From positions 1-51,072 of the forward strand of contig CAZHST010000025.1 in the NCBI GenBank assembly GCA_964535215.1: DNA of 51,072 nt, given 5' to 3'. A program made the position numbers and the translations under genes. The notes beneath the pieces were generated by a model. It was not told the origin of the DNA. It did no database searches and saw nothing but the letters and a program-made list of their open reading frames with translations. Shown piece by piece: positions 43,589 through 51,072 of the stretch. Within the stretch, counting starts at the first letter, position 1; every line of letters begins with the position of its first letter. The stretch comes from JACQHM01 sp964535215 (GTDB lineage: Bacteria > Methylomirabilota > Methylomirabilia > Methylomirabilales > JACQHM01).

Positions 43589-44367
43589 CGTAACCCCTCT
43601 CCGATGAAGTGGCTCACGCCGATGTCAACCGCTTCCCCGGAAAAACTGCTCCCCTCCGGCTTGAAGTCCACGGGGACAAGGGCCCCCTCCTGAAAGACCG
43701 ACGGCCTCGCCTGGAGATGTTTGACTTCAACGGCCAGGAACCGATCCAGGAGGATCGCCAGGGCCTGGTAATACCCCTCCCCGGCCTTTCGATGTAAGAG
43801 CCGGGTGAAGAGGGGGGCGAACCGCCCGAGGTGCCCTTCGAGAAAGGCCCGTTCCGCCTCCCGACAGATCGCGGCCGCCTCCTCCCCCTGGTGCTCCAAC
43901 GCGTAGGCCTCTTTGGAGGCGAGGAAGGCCATGAACTCCAATTCCACGGCGATGTGGTCAAGCCGCTCCTTGGCCTGATCGGACACCTCCAGGCCGAAGG
44001 CCCGGTAGAACCCGGCGAGATCCCCTAACCGTTGGGCCTGGTGAAAGACATGGGTGTTCCCGTACTGGGTCTCGTAGGGCGGGCACTCCTGGGAGATGAG
44101 ATGCCCGAAGACCCTTCCGTACTCCGCCTGAAGGGCCTCCGGGGAAAGGGAGGAAAGGGAGGCGGCAAAGGCCGCCAGGGCCTCTCTGAGCCTCTCCCCC
44201 TCGTTCTCCGGGAGGAAGGTGAGAAGCCCCTTCGCCTCCTCGACACCCTTTGTCAGGAAGGCAAACCGCTCCTCATCAGGGTAGGAGAAGGCGGCCGAGA
44301 GCAACCGGTAGATCCCGCTCCTTGCCAAGGCTCCTTCTACCGTCGTCAAATCATCTTTTGCTTCCAT
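43585..44367 (-). CDS. TorD/NarJ-family chaperone for the NXR-like enzyme
   Basis: A helix-rich cytoplasmic protein of 260 residues with the TorD/DmsD-like segments YRLLSAAFSYPDEERF and YGRVFGHLISQECPPYETQYG (the conserved E-CPPYE stretch), then FYRAFGLEVS and DHIAVELEFMAFL. It would guard the Tat leader and cofactor insertion of the NxrA-like subunit. ATG 44367 was chosen for GGAGAGACCCTC; an in-frame ATG at 44388 would lie inside the heptamer repeat. Confidence 0.88.
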   Translation of the reverse strand: MEAKDDLTTVEGALARSGIYRLLSAAFSYPDEERFAFLTKGVEEAKGLLTFLPENEGERLREALAAFAASLSSLSPEALQAEYGRVFGHLISQECPPYETQYGNTHVFHQAQRLGDLAGFYRAFGLEVSDQAKERLDHIAVELEFMAFLASKEAYALEHQGEEAAAICREAERAFLEGHLGRFAPLFTRLLHRKAGEGYYQALAILLDRFLAVEVKHLQARPSVFQEGALVPVDFKPEGSSFSGEAVDIGVSHFIGEGLR

Positions 44368-44378
44368 GAGGGTCTCTC

Positions 44379-44434
44379 CATCCGGCATCCGACATCCGAT
44401 TCGCTGAGAGCTGACGGCTGATGGCTGAAGGCTA
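44379..44434. repeat. 7-bp-periodic intergenic repeat, copy 3
   Basis: At least seven consecutive heptamers (CATCCGG-type units giving way to GACGGCT, GATGGCT, GAAGGCT) fill the gap between the NxrB-like gene and its chaperone and touch the NxrB stop codon. The clearest 7-bp period of the three copies. Confidence 0.65.
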
Positions 44435-45721
44435 GATCGAGTTCAGGTGCAGCTCGGGCCTGACATGGACAGGTTCCTGGACCGTTGTCCGGACGATCTC
44501 CTTCCCGTTCCTGTCAAAACCGAGGATGGTGTCGTTGTACAAGGCCCAGGGTTTCCCGTTGATCGTCGTCTCGAAGACCTTCTCCCCCTCGATCAGCTCG
44601 TAGCGGGAGATGACCTTCTGGGTCGTCCTGAAGAGCTGGAGGACGGCGAGAAGCTCCCGGGAGGGGGCCACATACCGTTCAATCGCCTGATCCACCCCGG
44701 GGCCGAACATCTGACGGAGGTACCCCCTCGGCACCCAGCGGGGAGGGATGTAGTAGATGTTCGGTTCGGTGCCGAACTGGGGATAGAGTGGCAGGGCCAC
44801 CTTTTCCACCTTGACCAAAAAATAGATGGGGTTATACCGGTCCTCGGCCCAATCGCCGGTCTTCTCATCGATCCTGACTAAACCCTGGAGCCGGATCTTC
44901 CCTACGCAGGCCGTCATGCACCGGGTCTCAAGAGGAACGCCGTCCGGGGTCAGGTCGGGATCCTTCCCCTCGATCCTGGGGTAGCAGGCGACACACTTCT
45001 CCGAGACCCGCGTCGTCGCCCGGAACATAGCCTTCTTGTACGGGCAGGCCTCAACGCATTTCTTGTACCCGCGGCACCGCTCCTGATCAATCAGGACGAT
45101 CCCGTCCTCCTCCCGCTTGTAGATGGCCTTCCTCGGGCAGGCGGCCAGGCAGGCGGGATAGGTGCAGTGGTTGCAGATCCGCTGGAGGTAGAAGAACCAG
45201 CTCTTGTGCTCCGGGAGGTTCACCCCCTCCTTGCTTAACCCCAAAGGGCCGGGCTCGTACCGGGTGGCCACATCCTCCCCGATGTTCGGAAACCGCCATT
45301 CCTGATCGGAGGGGAGATACCCCAGGGCCCGCTTTGGCCCTTCGGGGCCGTACCATCGGAGAGCGGCCTCGAAGATGGTCATCCCCTCATAGACCCCGTA
45401 GGGCTGGTGGACCCCATCCTTCTTGGAGGTGTCCCAGACGGCAGCCCTCTCCGCCTTCCGGTGGGCCTCGTCTAAGAGCCGGAGGAGCTTCACGTCCCAG
45501 TACTGGGGATAGCCGCCATAGGGCTTCGTCTCCACATTGTTCCACCACATGTACTCCTGGCCTTTGGAGAAGGTCCAGGTGCTCTTACAGGCCATGGTGC
45601 AGGTCTGACAGGCGATGCAGCGGTTGATGTTAAAGACGGCGGCGAACTGCCACCGGGGGTGCCGTTCCTCGTAGGGGTACTCCATCGTCCGGCCAAGCTG
45701 CCAGTTGTAGACTTTAGGCAT
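44432..45721 (-). CDS. nxrB: NxrB/NarH-like iron-sulfur beta subunit
   Basis: A 429-residue FeS subunit whose length and sequence closely follow NxrB of Nitrospira-type periplasmic nitrite oxidoreductases (VYNWQLGRTMEYPYEERHP at the start, KGQEYMWWNNVETKPYGGYP, then GTEPNIYYIPPRW). Four Cys groups: C35/38/41/45, CNHCTYPACLAACP, CRGYKKCVEACP with Tyr in place of one Cys (predicted [3Fe-4S]), and CVACYPRIEG plus CMTACVG. It has no leader and should be exported with NxrA. Family comparison is from memory. Nitrite oxidation versus nitrate reduction cannot be decided from sequence. Confidence 0.92.
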   Translation of the reverse strand: MPKVYNWQLGRTMEYPYEERHPRWQFAAVFNINRCIACQTCTMACKSTWTFSKGQEYMWWNNVETKPYGGYPQYWDVKLLRLLDEAHRKAERAAVWDTSKKDGVHQPYGVYEGMTIFEAALRWYGPEGPKRALGYLPSDQEWRFPNIGEDVATRYEPGPLGLSKEGVNLPEHKSWFFYLQRICNHCTYPACLAACPRKAIYKREEDGIVLIDQERCRGYKKCVEACPYKKAMFRATTRVSEKCVACYPRIEGKDPDLTPDGVPLETRCMTACVGKIRLQGLVRIDEKTGDWAEDRYNPIYFLVKVEKVALPLYPQFGTEPNIYYIPPRWVPRGYLRQMFGPGVDQAIERYVAPSRELLAVLQLFRTTQKVISRYELIEGEKVFETTINGKPWALYNDTILGFDRNGKEIVRTTVQEPVHVRPELHLNSI

Positions 45722-45995
45722 CGCCGACCTCCTTTACCGTCCACTGCGGGAAGCCCCATCTTGCCCGGACCTTCCCGATCAGCGCCTTCACAGACTCCTC
45801 CCCCATCTCCTGGTAGATCCGATGGGTCGCGGTGTAGAAGGGGCTTTTGAAGAGGGCAAAGAGCTCCTCATCCCCTATCCCCATCCTGATGAACTCCTCG
45901 ACGAGGCACTCCGCCATCTCCCTGACATCCCCCTCTGGGACCCCCACCCCTACCAGCTCCATCGGGTCATCGTCTTCAAAGGGCTTTCTGGCCAT
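45714..45995 (-). CDS. Small unknown protein between the nxrA-like and nxrB-like genes
   Basis: A 93-residue, acidic, mostly helical protein (EMAECLVEEFIRMG, DEELFALFKSPFYTATHRIYQ, then ARWGFPQWTVKEV). Only one Cys, no signal peptide. It overlaps the nxrB-like gene by 8 bp and lies 9 bp after the nxrA-like gene, so it is made with the enzyme. The FYTATHRIYQEMG segment resembles short conserved proteins near molybdoenzyme or CO dehydrogenase genes, but I cannot name a family. Confidence 0.72.
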   Translation of the reverse strand: MARKPFEDDDPMELVGVGVPEGDVREMAECLVEEFIRMGIGDEELFALFKSPFYTATHRIYQEMGEESVKALIGKVRARWGFPQWTVKEVGDA

Positions 45996-46004
45996 CGCTC
46001 CCTC

Positions 46005-49000
46005 CTAGGTCTTGACCTCCACGAGGTTCCCGGCCAGGTAGCGCTCCATGAAGTCATCCTCGTTCCCAGGCGAGCAGCCTGTCTTGGCCGGGTCCCAGAT
46101 CCCCTTCCCCCCGATTCCTCCATCCTCGGCCTTGGTGATCTTCACCAGGGTCTCCTTGGGGGTCGTGTTGACGGCGTGGTTGTCGGCCTCCCCGCCGAAG
46201 ATGAATCCGACCCTGGCCTTCGCCTTGTGGAAGAGGCTGTCCAACTGGTGCATGGGCATGAGCCACCCCCGGGTGATGGACTGCTGGGAGCCGTACCGGA
46301 AGCTGGACTGGTAGCCGGTCCCCTCCGAGAGGGCACGGCCGTCTTTCCTCGTCTCGTGGGCCTTGACGCTCTTCTCGGTGGCGATGAAGGGGGCGTGCTT
46401 CATCATCACCACATGGTAGGGGTAGGCCGGATTGTACTTCACCCGGAGCATCAGACGGGAGACCCTGTAGAAGGGGTCGTTCGGCTTCCAGCCGATGTAG
46501 GGCCGATCCGCCGGGTTGGCGTCGACGTAGACATAGTCCCCATCGTTGATCCCCAGGTCCTTGGCGGCCTGGGGGTTCATGTGGAGCTGGTGCTCCCCCA
46601 CTCCAGGGGTCCGCTTATCCATCCGGTAAGGGTCGCCGAACTGGTTGTTCCAGATGAGGTGCCAGTCCGTCACCTGCCAGGAGGAGTGGGTCGCATGGCG
46701 GGTCTTCGGCGTGAGACAATAGAACTGGTATCCCCTCTCCCAGAGGGGGTTCTTCGTGGTCTTCACCTCGGTCCAGGGGAGCTTCACGTTCCGGACCTGC
46801 CGCTCGTCCCAGCCCATGTGGTCCAGGGGGATGCCGTAGTCCTCGGGTCGGATCAAGGGGTTCGAGGAGACGATCACGTTTGGGAGATACGGCGTCGCCT
46901 CCGGCCCCTCCCGATGGACGATGAAGTTCTCCCCATACTCGATGACCTCGGGCTCGTCGTTATAGGCCTGGAGGCGGCCGGTGGGGGTGAAGAAGGGAAC
47001 ACTCTCATGGATCTGCTCCCAGAACGGGACCCTCGGGTAGGTCCTGAAGAGCATCAGGGCCGCTCCCGGCTCCCCGTATTTCCCGGCCAGGATGTCCGCC
47101 ACCTTGTACCCCTTGGTCGTCGTGCAGACATCCAGGAGCCTCTGGATGTAGACTTCCGTTTTCTTCTCCAGGGCGAACCGCCAGTAGTCGGCGAACCGTT
47201 GATCGCCTAACAGCTCCCCCAGCTTTTTCGCCAGCTCCGCCAGGATCACGGCATCATCCTTCGTGTCGAAGATGGGTTTGATCCCCCCCTTCCAGATCTG
47301 GAGGAAGGGGTTCGAGCAGGAGGCGGTCACCTCGTAGGTCTCGAACTCCATCCAGGAGTTGGCCGGGAGGATGACATCGGCATACTCGCAGGAGGAGGTC
47401 ATCTCGATATCCTGGGCGATGATCAGCTCGATCTTCGGGTCCACGTTTTTCAGCATCTCGTAGACCCACTTGGCATTGTTGATCAGGTTCACGTTGTTGA
47501 AGAACATCACCTTCGTCGGGGTCGGCATATGGGTCTTGCCGGTAAAGACCTTCTTCCCGTACTTCGGGGTGTTCACGATGAGCGGTTTGTCCCCGTAGTT
47601 CCAGTAGGCCGGCTCCTCATCGTAGGTGTAGCCGTGGACCTTCACCTTCGAGCCCTCGGCTTGAGGATCCAGCAGGGGGTGGAACGGGTCCTCGCCGATC
47701 CAGGCCTTGAAGCCGGGGCCGACCCAGGGGGCCCCCTGGAAGAGGGCCGCCTTGTAGTTCCCCGCCCAGGTGTGGGAGCCGGCACCGGGTTTGCCGATGT
47801 TCCCGGTCAGCATCAGGGGGAGATAGGTTGCCCGGTTCATCTCCGTGGCGTGGAACCAGTGGTTCAACCCCTCCCCGATGTGGATGGCCACAGGTTTGAT
47901 GGTGGCGATGTCCTTGGCGAGTTTCAGGATCAGCTCCTTGGGGGCATGGGTGATCTCGTGAACCGTCTCCAGGTCGTAGTCCTTTAAGTGGATCTTGTAG
48001 GCCTCCCAGAGGGTCAGGACCTCGACCTCGGTCCCGTCCAGAAGTGTCACCTTCCCCTTCCATTCGAGGGCCGGATCAATCCCTTTGGCCGTGAGCCTCT
48101 CTCCCACGTCGTCCCTGGTAAGGGGTTTTAAGCCCTGGCTCTTCTCGTCGAAGACGACGAAGTCGCCCAGCTTCTCGTATTGCTCCGAGGTTAACCCCTG
48201 GAGCCTGAAGCTCGGCCCATCGGGTGGAAGGCTCCCCTGGTAGTTGGGGAAGACCTCGTGGGCCTTCAAGCGCTTCAGGGTGTCCGTCCGGATCAAGAGC
48301 GGCATGTCGGTGAACCGCTTGACAAAGTCCTTGTCATACCAACCTTCATCCATCAGGATCTTTGCAATCCCCAGGAAGAGGGCGGCATCGGTCTGGGGGC
48401 GGATCGGGATCCAGTAGTCGGATTTGGTGGCCGGAGGGCTGTACTCGGGGGTAATGGTGACGATCTTGGCCCCCCGCTCCATCAATTCGATAAAGAAGTG
48501 GGACTCGGGCCGCTTGTTCTCCACCAGGTTCTTCCCGCACTGGATGTGGAGCTTGCTAAACCTCAGGTCGTTAAAGTCCACATCGGAGGTCTGGAGGCCG
48601 TGGACGAAGGGGTGACCGGGGGCCTGATCGCCGTGCCAGGTGTAGTTGGACCAGATCCTGGCCCCCTGGGCCTCTTCCGGGCCGACCCCCCGCACATGGG
48701 CATCCAGGAGGGCCAGCATGTTGGCGAAGCGGTACATCCCGTATTTGCCGATGACGCCCAAAAGCCCCATCCCGCCCCGGAGCTTGAAGGTCCTGACCCC
48801 CGAGCCGTGCCAGTGGGTGAGCATCTCCTCGGGGTAGCCCTGCTGGAGGAGCCTCTTTTTCCCCTCCTCACCGCTGTAGGTCTTCGCAATCTGGATCATC
48901 CCCTTTGCCACATAGGTGTAGGCCTCGTCCCAGGAGACCCGGACGAATTCATCGGTCCCCCGGCTGTCGAACTTGTATTTCGATGTACTCTCAGGGGTGA

Positions 49001-49451
49001 GCTCGGGGAACCCGTCATCGGCCCATCGCTTCCACCCCTTCCGGATCATTGGATACTTCAGACGATAGGGGCCGTAGACCCGCCGGTGGAAGGTGAAGCC
49101 GTTCAAGCAGCCTCTCGGGTTCCAGTGGTGGGTCGCCTTGTTCCCGTAGAGATCGCTGATCCGGTGGAGATCGTAGTTCTGCTCGGTCCGGATCACCACC
49201 CCGTTCCGGACGAAGGCCCGCATCCGGCACTCGTGGGTGCAGTTCGGCGAGCAGACCCAGGTGAAGGAACGATCCGTCCGGTACTGGTCCCGGTAGAGCC
49301 GCTCCCAGCCTCGATAGGGGTAGGCCTCCAAGGGGTTGCCCACCTCGGCCACAGGCTGGAGGAGCCGCATGGCCGCCAAGACATCATCGGCCAAGAGGAC
49401 CATCGCGCCCGTCGCCGCCCCTTTCAGGAACTCCCGCCTGGTCAGTTCCAT
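46005..49451 (-). CDS. nxrA: NxrA/NarG-like molybdoenzyme alpha subunit, Tat-exported
   Basis: Catalytic subunit of 1148 residues, the length of Nitrospira NxrA. Twin-arginine leader (LTRREFLK, R5 R6), then an N-terminal cluster motif C67-x3-C71-x3-C75 and C115, and D275 in TWHGDQAPGHP as the Asp molybdenum ligand of type II enzymes. VVMMKHAP and the C-terminal domain follow the family. The enzyme interconverts nitrite and nitrate in relatives; related type II enzymes use chlorate, selenate or hydrocarbons. With a periplasmic location and cytochrome-type gamma subunit it would feed or draw on cytochrome c. GGAGGAGGAAGAC precedes the ATG. Confidence 0.92.
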   Translation of the reverse strand: MELTRREFLKGAATGAMVLLADDVLAAMRLLQPVAEVGNPLEAYPYRGWERLYRDQYRTDRSFTWVCSPNCTHECRMRAFVRNGVVIRTEQNYDLHRISDLYGNKATHHWNPRGCLNGFTFHRRVYGPYRLKYPMIRKGWKRWADDGFPELTPESTSKYKFDSRGTDEFVRVSWDEAYTYVAKGMIQIAKTYSGEEGKKRLLQQGYPEEMLTHWHGSGVRTFKLRGGMGLLGVIGKYGMYRFANMLALLDAHVRGVGPEEAQGARIWSNYTWHGDQAPGHPFVHGLQTSDVDFNDLRFSKLHIQCGKNLVENKRPESHFFIELMERGAKIVTITPEYSPPATKSDYWIPIRPQTDAALFLGIAKILMDEGWYDKDFVKRFTDMPLLIRTDTLKRLKAHEVFPNYQGSLPPDGPSFRLQGLTSEQYEKLGDFVVFDEKSQGLKPLTRDDVGERLTAKGIDPALEWKGKVTLLDGTEVEVLTLWEAYKIHLKDYDLETVHEITHAPKELILKLAKDIATIKPVAIHIGEGLNHWFHATEMNRATYLPLMLTGNIGKPGAGSHTWAGNYKAALFQGAPWVGPGFKAWIGEDPFHPLLDPQAEGSKVKVHGYTYDEEPAYWNYGDKPLIVNTPKYGKKVFTGKTHMPTPTKVMFFNNVNLINNAKWVYEMLKNVDPKIELIIAQDIEMTSSCEYADVILPANSWMEFETYEVTASCSNPFLQIWKGGIKPIFDTKDDAVILAELAKKLGELLGDQRFADYWRFALEKKTEVYIQRLLDVCTTTKGYKVADILAGKYGEPGAALMLFRTYPRVPFWEQIHESVPFFTPTGRLQAYNDEPEVIEYGENFIVHREGPEATPYLPNVIVSSNPLIRPEDYGIPLDHMGWDERQVRNVKLPWTEVKTTKNPLWERGYQFYCLTPKTRHATHSSWQVTDWHLIWNNQFGDPYRMDKRTPGVGEHQLHMNPQAAKDLGINDGDYVYVDANPADRPYIGWKPNDPFYRVSRLMLRVKYNPAYPYHVVMMKHAPFIATEKSVKAHETRKDGRALSEGTGYQSSFRYGSQQSITRGWLMPMHQLDSLFHKAKARVGFIFGGEADNHAVNTTPKETLVKITKAEDGGIGGKGIWDPAKTGCSPGNEDDFMERYLAGNLVEVKT

Positions 49452-49466
49452 CGTCTTCCTCCTCCT

Positions 49467-50378
49467 TTACCATCCCGCCGACATCACGCCGAGGGCATAG
49501 ACCTCCGCACACCGTTCACAGGTACCCTCCTCGGGCCCCCACGCCGGGAAATCCTTTTGAATGCGTTTCGCCACCTCTTCTTCAAACTCCCCCACCCACC
49601 GGTACGTCGGAAACCGACAGAGGGGACAGGGAGCACCGGGGAGGAGGAGCTTTCGGGGAAGCTCCAACAGCCGCCTGGGATCCCCGGCCATCGCCAGAAG
49701 CGCTCGATGGGTTGGACGATCCCCCTCCCAAAGCTTGTTGAAGACCGGAGCCAGCTCTTCAGAAGGGATCGTGGGGTACAGGGCCTGAAACTCCTGCCAG
49801 CGGTCCTCTTTTGAGGCCACCGTCTCCTTCCCTCTCCGGGAGAGCCGCCCGTCCACCGAGATGGCCCAGAGGGTCCGGTAACGATCCCTGATCAGGTTCT
49901 CCTCCGCCGGTCTGGAGGCGGGGATCTCCTGAGGGGTATAGTCGAAAGCAGGATCCAGGATATCGGCGATGTGCTGAAGCTCGTGGCGTAAGAAAAGGCG
50001 AAGGCCCGGAGCGTCCAGGAACCGCTCCGACCGGACCTTGATCCCGAGGCTCCTCCGGTCCCGGCTAAGATCGGCCCCCTCTTCCTTCGGGGTCAAGGCC
50101 CTGGCCACGGAGGCCTCCCCCAAAAGCGCCCCGATCTCCGGGAACTCCTCCAGGACAGAAGAGACCGGCTCGCCAAAGCCCCACCGGTGGAAGAGCTGAC
50201 GATGAAGCTTCTCAAAGGCCTCCTCCCGCTCCCCGATAGAGAACTGTTCGTAAAGGGGGTCGGCCAGGGCATGGTATTCGTGAAAGAAACGGAGGTCTCC
50301 CCGCTCCTCCCCCTGCCTCACCGCCAGGGAGACAACCTCTTCCGTCAAGGCGGGGTCGTATGCGATCTTCATCACCAT
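49467..50378 (-). CDS. HExxH-motif and zinc-ribbon protein ahead of the NXR-like genes
   Basis: A 303-residue cytoplasmic protein that I cannot assign to a named family. It contains a metallopeptidase-like HELQHIAD motif (near residue 132) preceded by a hydrophobic helix, and in the C-terminal 70 residues two CxxC pairs (CPLC, CERC) as a zinc ribbon. The gene lies 15 bp ahead of nxrA. It may be a maturation protease or metal chaperone for the enzyme. The ATG at 50378 has a weak ribosome site; an ATG two codons later is an alternative. Confidence 0.78.
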   Translation of the reverse strand: MVMKIAYDPALTEEVVSLAVRQGEERGDLRFFHEYHALADPLYEQFSIGEREEAFEKLHRQLFHRWGFGEPVSSVLEEFPEIGALLGEASVARALTPKEEGADLSRDRRSLGIKVRSERFLDAPGLRLFLRHELQHIADILDPAFDYTPQEIPASRPAEENLIRDRYRTLWAISVDGRLSRRGKETVASKEDRWQEFQALYPTIPSEELAPVFNKLWEGDRPTHRALLAMAGDPRRLLELPRKLLLPGAPCPLCRFPTYRWVGEFEEEVAKRIQKDFPAWGPEEGTCERCAEVYALGVMSAGW

Positions 50379-50404
50379 GAAACCCTATTGGGTAAAACAG
50401 AGCC

Positions 50405-50425
50405 AAAAGACCTTCTTGGTCTTTT
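50405..50425 (-). terminator. Hairpin after the Rrf2 regulator gene
   Basis: AAAAGACC-TTCTT-GGTCTTTT, an 8-bp perfect stem with a 5-nt loop, 18 bp after the Rrf2 stop and 27 bp before the HExxH gene. It could end or attenuate transcription between the regulator and the enzyme operon. Confidence 0.5.
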
Positions 50426-50442
50426 AGCCGTCGAAAAAAAAT

Positions 50443-50895
50443 CTAGCGCCTTTTGGTGCCCGCCTTCGTTGATGGGGGGGCGAAACGGGGAGAGGTTTGA
50501 GCGATCAGGTCCGCGACCGTCGTCCGCTCTATGACCTCCATGAACTGGGGCTTGATCTGCTTCCACCGATCATGGAGCAGACAGGGGTCCACGTCGGCAC
50601 ATCGGTTATTCCAGAAGATGCACCGGTCAAAGAGGTCTGGACCCTCAACAGCCTCCAGGACCTCCTTCAGGGGGATCGCCGCCGGGGGCTTTGCAAGGGC
50701 GTACCCCCGACGGCTTCCCCGGTAGGATCTCACCAGCCCATGCTGAACAAATTTCTGGAAGATCTTAGCCAGGAAGCTCTGGGGAAGCCCTTGGGCCCTG
50801 GCGATGTCGGCTAAGAGCATCACCGTCCCCGGGGGCTGTTTGGCTAAGAAGAGCAACCCCTCCAACCCGTACTCACTTTCCTTGCTGAGTTTCAT
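50443..50895 (-). CDS. Rrf2-family transcriptional regulator with FeS-type cysteines
   Basis: A 150-residue regulator with an N-terminal winged helix (ALLFLAKQ-like GLLFLAKQPPG, LADIARAQGLPQSFLAKIFQ, GLVRSYRGSRRGY) and the Cys set C92, C99, C105, almost the C92/C98/C104 positions of IscR. An [Fe-S] cluster sensor of redox state, NO or iron supply is expected. It is the gene upstream of the NXR-like operon, with palindromic boxes in front of its own promoter. Confidence 0.93.
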   Translation of the reverse strand: MKLSKESEYGLEGLLFLAKQPPGTVMLLADIARAQGLPQSFLAKIFQKFVQHGLVRSYRGSRRGYALAKPPAAIPLKEVLEAVEGPDLFDRCIFWNNRCADVDPCLLHDRWKQIKPQFMEVIERTTVADLIAQTSPRFAPPSTKAGTKRR

Positions 50896-50940
50896 GCCAC
50901 CGCCATCAAAGGAGTTGAAAGACCTCTTTAGTCCTCTAGA

Positions 50941-50969
50941 ATCTTACTAATCGGCATCCAGGCCCACAA
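50941..50969 (-). promoter_or_regulatory. Sigma-70-type promoter of the Rrf2 gene
   Basis: Minus-strand TTGTGG, 17 bp, TAAGAT, each four of six matches to consensus, about 45 bp before the ATG. An ACTAATC box (50946-50952) overlaps the -10 element. Confidence 0.5.
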
Positions 50970-51003
50970 TCCCCCAAAGGGACTAATCTTCAAAGAAAAA
51001 TGG

Positions 51004-51033
51004 ACTATCGTCGGATAGTTCTTTTGAACTATC
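51004..51033. promoter_or_regulatory. Two nested inverted repeats upstream of the Rrf2 gene
   Basis: ACTATC-N4-GATAGT (51004-51019) and GATAGTTC-TTTT-GAACTATC (51014-51033) share their middle arm. ACTAATC boxes follow at 50982 and 50946. Together they look like an operator array, probably for the Rrf2 regulator itself or a gene beyond the window; the second repeat could also act as a terminator for a neighbouring gene. Confidence 0.55.
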
Positions 51034-51072
51034 TTCCATGGGTTCCGTAGAACTCATTTCAAAACCCTATCC

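Noticed and set aside
27452..44434. CRISPR interpretation of the heptamer repeats
   Set aside because: No identical repeats of 25-40 bp, no unique spacers and no cas genes; the period is 7 bp.
48258..49814. 518-codon and similar (45822-47210) frames antisense to the NxrA-like gene
   Set aside because: Shadow frames over a gene with unambiguous family motifs.

Overview
The window is a GC-rich (roughly 60 % or more by eye), almost fully coding stretch of a bacterial chromosome built around redox enzymes. Twin-arginine leaders, many CxxCH haem c sites, a B-family haem-copper oxidase, an NXR-like nitrite/nitrate oxidoreductase, two multi-subunit 2-oxoacid:ferredoxin oxidoreductases and a group 3b-type [NiFe] hydrogenase point to a respiratory, probably facultatively autotrophic Gram-negative lineage. 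Nitrospirota or Methylomirabilota (NC10/Rokubacteria)-like bacteria are the best guess; this is inference from gene content, as no rRNA or tRNA gene was seen.

Layout. 9-10149 (+): a sigma-54 response regulator, a sigma-54 promoter, then an operon for a Tat-exported molybdopterin oxidoreductase with FeS subunit, c-type cytochrome, chaperone, a CydA-like membrane protein without CydB, a membrane-anchored dihaem cytochrome, an Mrp-type FeS carrier and ArsC. 10146-19864 (-): hydrogenase subunits, an embedded cyclic-nucleotide-binding-fold protein, a maturation protease and HypFCDE behind another sigma-54 promoter. 20167-22454 (-): ba3-type oxidase including a 36-residue subunit. 22597-22923 (-): the relic of a single-chain pyruvate:ferredoxin oxidoreductase (nifJ). 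23005-36062 (-): a near-continuous carbon/electron block (PorCDAB, CBS-ACT protein, GltD-like protein, double malic enzyme, citrate synthase, KorDABC, ferredoxin) with a sigma-54 promoter in front. 36520-39057: a small winged-helix protein, a cyclase-family protein, a Cys-rich protein and a beta-propeller with its own sigma-54 promoter. 39413-41842 (-): membrane proteins and a DUF364-type protein. 42017-50895 (-): Rrf2 regulator, HExxH protein, NxrA-like and NxrB-like subunits, chaperone and a cytochrome c/haem b fusion gamma subunit.

How it fits together. NXR and the first molybdoenzyme would exchange electrons with periplasmic cytochromes, and the ba3 oxidase can reduce O2 from that pool. 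The hydrogenase connects H2 with NAD(P)H. Por and Kor use reduced ferredoxin for CO2 fixation or make it from oxoacids; citrate synthase, malic enzyme and the GltD-like oxidoreductase link these to the TCA cycle. Four near-consensus GG-N10-GC sites suggest one sigma-54 layer over the molybdoenzyme, hydrogenase, Por block and beta-propeller gene.

Most unusual items: the molybdoenzyme-CydA-like operon, a tandem malic enzyme whose N-terminal half has lost catalytic residues, a PorD-hemerythrin fusion, the nifJ relic with its own start and stop, three 7-bp-periodic intergenic repeats, and an array of ACTATC/GATAGT boxes upstream of the Rrf2 gene.
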